This document shows, piece by piece, positions 4,465-6,445 of a stretch of DNA of 6,445 bases. The DNA comes from Nitrospira lenta (GTDB lineage Bacteria; Nitrospirota; Nitrospiria; Nitrospirales; Nitrospiraceae): NCBI GenBank assembly GCA_945906715.1, contig CAMDRK010000156.1, positions 1-6,445 on the forward strand, in the 5' to 3' direction. Made by a program: the position numbers and the translations under genes. The first letter of the stretch is position 1, and each line of letters begins with the position of its first letter. The notes under the pieces were generated by a model. That model searched no databases and was not told where the DNA came from. It saw only the letters and a program-made list of their open reading frames with translations.

Positions 4465-5551
4465 TCGTTCGCACATTCGAGATGGTTCTCCCCTTCATCG
4501 CTTGCGGCGCCGCAACGCCACGGCCCGATGAAGGAGGAGGCGCGTTGACCTCTGCCCGATTGCATAACCGCAACAACAGGTCTTCAAGAATTCGCGCGGG
4601 GCGCCCACCGCTTCCACCCTTCAGCTTGGCATCGGCATCCAAAAACAATCGAAGCGCTTCATGCAAGTGTGGGTCAGAAAACTGATCGAGAAACGCCCGC
4701 ACCTTATAGGGATCCATACGCAAAGTCCGAGCAGCCTCCCCCTCACGGCCTCCTTGCCGGGCTACTTCCTTGACCTTCCACAGTCTTCGATATTGCCAGG
4801 CCAGCGAGCCGAGAATTCTCAGTGGAGCCTCTCCCGCTTCCAGATTTCTGGCCAAGATCGCCAACACCCGCCCGCGGTCTTTTCCGCCGATCGCCAAGGT
4901 CAAATCGAACACCGAAGCGCCAGGCTCCGTGCCGCGCAGCGTCGCCACATCGCCAACAGTCACAACCTGGCCGGGCGAGACATACGCAGCCAGCTTTTCA
5001 AGCTCACGTCTGACCGAATAGAGCGAGCCGCCACACACCTCTTTCAGTAACTCGATTGCCTCCTCATTGAGCCGAACTCCGATCCGCTCGGCATCCTGCT
5101 TCAGCCAAGGAAGCCACTGCGCCTCTCTGAGGGGGGAACAATCGACCGTCACGGCAACCTTCGCCAGCGCCTGGGTGAACTTGAGCCGCCCATCCAGCTT
5201 TGGTGCGACGAAGATCACGGACGTGGAGTCATTCGGCCCCTTCAGATAGGGAAGGATGGCGTCGCACTCCCGGGCTGGAAGTTTATCGGCCACTTTTACG
5301 ACTACTACTCGCCGAGCCGCGAATACGGCTACTTCAGAAGCACAGGTGACAATCTCTGCACCGCTCACGTCGTCTCCATAGAACAGATCGCAATTGAAGT
5401 CGCTCTCACCCTCTCCCAATAACGCGGACTTCAGTGCACCCAGAGCCATATCGCGCAGCAAATCTTCCTCACCGACTACCAGGTACAGCGGCGCGACCGT
5501 TCCTTGCGCAAGCTGCGCAGTGAGTTGGGCATGTGAAATAGCTGAGGCCAT
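4436..5551 (-). CDS. holA: DNA polymerase III subunit delta
   Basis: This encodes 371 residues. Delta is the clamp-loader subunit that opens the beta sliding clamp. The N-terminal domain starts with the family signature PLYLVVGEEDLLRDMAL (21-37) and continues with the RRVVVVKVADKLP strand. The middle helical domain has LREAQWLPWLKQDAERIGVRL and GGSLYSVRRELEKLAAY. The C-terminal collar domain includes ASVFDLTLAIGGKDRGRVL, LAWQYRRLWKV and DADAKLKGG, ending at LEDLLLRLCNRA (about 322-333). A low-complexity tail of about 38 residues follows (Pro/Ser/Gly/Arg-rich); it is longer than in typical delta of about 340 residues and it reads across the rpsT stop. The ATG at 5551 is 13 nt after the lptE stop, with a weak GGAA site, consistent with operon translation. 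Confidence 0.95.
   Translation of the reverse strand: MASAISHAQLTAQLAQGTVAPLYLVVGEEDLLRDMALGALKSALLGEGESDFNCDLFYGDDVSGAEIVTCASEVAVFAARRVVVVKVADKLPARECDAILPYLKGPNDSTSVIFVAPKLDGRLKFTQALAKVAVTVDCSPLREAQWLPWLKQDAERIGVRLNEEAIELLKEVCGGSLYSVRRELEKLAAYVSPGQVVTVGDVATLRGTEPGASVFDLTLAIGGKDRGRVLAILARNLEAGEAPLRILGSLAWQYRRLWKVKEVARQGGREGEAARTLRMDPYKVRAFLDQFSDPHLHEALRLFLDADAKLKGGSGGRPARILEDLLLRLCNRAEVNAPPPSSGRGVAAPQAMKGRTISNVRTITSGKQTRS
4492..4534. other. hairpin within the holA tail, just past rpsT
   Basis: CCTTCATCG (4492-4500) and CGATGAAGG (4526-4534) are perfect 9-bp arms. The loop holds a 14-bp perfect palindrome TTGCGGCGCCGCAA (4502-4515). It lies 27 nt after the rpsT stop while being inside the coding tail of holA. 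No T-run follows. It could limit rpsT read-through into holA antisense or stabilise the rpsT mRNA 3' end. Confidence 0.45.
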
Positions 5552-5564
5552 AGTGGATTCCGAT

Positions 5565-6236
5565 TTATTTGACGGTGGTGCCCGCGCTGTCAGGCGCTGA
5601 GCGCTCAGTCGGCTTTGCCAGCTGCCCCGATTCTAACTGGAGCAGAAAGCGAGAAGCCAAGTCCTCAGCGATAAACCGGCCGGCTTGTTCCAAGGCCCGG
5701 TTTTGCAGGACACGGTTAAATTGCAGGTCAGGCGTTACAAAAAACTCCGAGGCGCCCTTCGCCGTTTGCGCCCACACGAGACGTTGCGTCCTGGTTTCTT
5801 CCACCTTAACGATCACCACAACTTCCGCGCGGCTTTCAAGCGTGGTGGTCTGGCTGAAACTGAGCGACGGAAGCATCACTGAGAGAATTTGCCCGGACAG
5901 CACAAGATCGGCTGCCTCAGTTTCTGACACGATCTGCGCCCCGCTGCCTGACGAAAACTCATGGCGCAGATAGTTGGTATATCGGGTCTCCAAGTTGGGT
6001 TCAAAGCTCTTATTCTCTAAGGCCTGGATAACCAGCCGCGGGGGCGGTGACGTAGGAGAGGAGGTCACCTCTGCCCCCCCGATCGTAGGCCCGGCACCCT
6101 CCACACGAAACTGATAGCCGCAGGCGACCAGAAGTACAAGGGACAGGCACAGTGCTGAGATCTGAGTGCTGAGAATAGAAAGAGACCGCACTCTCTCGAT
6201 CCGAATCGCTCCATTTTTGGTCTCAGCACTCAGCAC
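5565..6236 (-). CDS. lptE: LPS-assembly outer-membrane lipoprotein LptE
   Basis: This encodes 223 residues. LptE plugs the LptD barrel and helps insert LPS into the outer leaflet. An n-region with charged residues and a hydrophobic stretch (SALCLSLVLLVA) lead to the lipobox LVAC, with C39 as the lipidated residue, followed by GYQFRVEG (GYxF is typical after the Cys). Family features follow: ENKSFEPNLETRYTNYLRHEF, ADLVLSGQI, a strand-rich centre, and a C-terminal helix (VLQNRALEQAGRFIAEDLASRFLL). I choose GTG 6236 because AAGGA (6245-6249), overlapping the leuS stop, is 8 nt upstream. An internal GTG at 6191 would give a shorter, more usual signal peptide but has no good site. It lies between leuS and holA, the conserved order. 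The start region is made of repeat sequence. Confidence 0.88.
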   Translation of the reverse strand: MLSAETKNGAIRIERVRSLSILSTQISALCLSLVLLVACGYQFRVEGAGPTIGGAEVTSSPTSPPPRLVIQALENKSFEPNLETRYTNYLRHEFSSGSGAQIVSETEAADLVLSGQILSVMLPSLSFSQTTTLESRAEVVVIVKVEETRTQRLVWAQTAKGASEFFVTPDLQFNRVLQNRALEQAGRFIAEDLASRFLLQLESGQLAKPTERSAPDSAGTTVK

Positions 6237-6243
6237 TCAGCAC
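6152..6243. repeat. 23-bp inverted repeat of GTGCTGA heptamers at the lptE start
   Basis: The arms at 6152-6174 and 6221-6243 match as reverse complements at 21 of 23 positions (mismatches at 6160-6161 against 6234-6235), with a 46-bp spacer. Each arm is three 7-bp units: GTGCTGA three times on the minus strand at 6243 to 6223, and GTGCTGA, GATCTGA, GTGCTGA on the plus strand in the other arm. The right arm supplies the lptE start codon, and the left arm encodes the ILSTQISAL part of the signal peptide. Confidence 0.8.
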
Positions 6244-6244
6244 G

Positions 6245-6249
6245 TCCTT
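6245..6249 (-). promoter_or_regulatory. ribosome binding site deciding the lptE start
   Basis: The minus-strand AAGGA overlaps the leuS stop codon. It is 8 nt from the GTG at 6236 (second heptamer) but only 1 nt from the GTG at 6243 (first heptamer), whose frame closes after six codons. This favours 6236. Confidence 0.5.
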
Positions 6250-6445
6250 AGATGACAAAGTTGATGAGCTTCTTCTCCACATAGATCACTTTTTTAGGCT
6301 CTTTGCCCTGCAACCACTCCGCAATCTGCGCAAGAGCCAAACCTTCGACCTGCTCGCGAGTGGCATCGGCGCCCACGTCGAGTTTAGCCCGCAACTTTCC
6401 ATTCACCTGGATCGGGATGGTCAATCGATCGCTGACTGTCAGCGC
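6248..6445 (-). CDS. leuS: leucyl-tRNA synthetase, C-terminal end (partial)
   Basis: The last 65 codons and the TAA of leuS run in from the right edge. The visible part is the C-terminal domain: the conserved IPIQVNGKLRAKLDVGADAT strand region, an acidic helix (REQVEGLALAQIAEWLQGK), and the closing KKVIYVEKKLINFVI, typical of bacterial LeuRS. This domain contacts the elbow of tRNA-Leu during leucylation. The stop is 11 bp before the chosen lptE start, so leuS, lptE and holA form one leftward operon, the same order as in E. coli. The rest of the gene is outside the window. Confidence 0.95.
   Translation of the reverse strand, partial: ALTVSDRLTIPIQVNGKLRAKLDVGADATREQVEGLALAQIAEWLQGKEPKKVIYVEKKLINFVI

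Noticed and set aside
5597..5608. 12-bp palindrome CTGAGCGCTCAG near the lptE 3' end as a third member of the heptamer family
   Set aside because: It shares CTGA/TCAG but has too few units to show a 7-bp period, and it lies within coding sequence where chance is a fair explanation.
1..6445. CRISPR array, insertion sequence, toxin-antitoxin pair or defence system
   Set aside because: No spaced identical repeats of CRISPR size, no transposase, and no recognisable nuclease/toxin partner in any frame. The only periodic repeats are the 7-bp arrays.

Overview
The window is a junction between a conserved bacterial chromosome segment (right, about 3170-6445) and the integrase end of a mobile element inserted at a tRNA-His gene (left, about 1-3170). 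The chromosomal order leuS, lptE, holA, all on the minus strand, is the arrangement known from many Gram-negative bacteria. LptE implies an outer membrane with LPS. The moderately high GC, the gene set and the intergenic heptamer repeats would suit Nitrospira or another Nitrospirota/Deltaproteobacteria-like lineage. That placement is a guess, because no marker here is decisive.

Left region (accessory): the 3' end of an unrecognised gene (2-214, +), a small 66-residue ribbon-helix-helix-like protein (299-499, +), and a stand-alone JAMM/RadC protein (557-1060, -). The last two converge on a hairpin that contains the radC stop codon. A gene-poor but structured stretch follows (1061-1402), with a strong GC-rich stem-loop. 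Then comes a compact recombination module on the plus strand: an excisionase-like winged-helix protein (1403-1708), a Cro/CI-type repressor (1744-1956) that looks nearly leaderless and has a palindrome across its start, and a tyrosine integrase (1956-3227) whose start overlaps the repressor stop (TAGTG). The integrase frame runs into the minus-strand tRNA-His gene (3170-3247) and takes its last residues and stop codon from it. This marks the attachment site.

Right region (core): tRNA-His with its own promoter; a heptamer-periodic repeat with inverted halves (3325-3380); pyrF (-); rpsT (+) with an extended -10 promoter; then holA, lptE and the 3' end of leuS, reading leftward as an operon. holA and rpsT overlap tail to tail by 29 bp. 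The lptE start codon and part of its signal peptide are built from the two arms of a 23-bp inverted repeat made of GTGCTGA-type heptamers.

The left module would integrate and excise the element (Int plus Xis under a CI-like regulator). The right genes are housekeeping: pyrimidine synthesis, ribosome, replication clamp loading, LPS transport and tRNA charging. The most notable points are the attachment site embedded in the integrase frame, the leaderless repressor/operator, and the heptamer palindrome at the lptE start.
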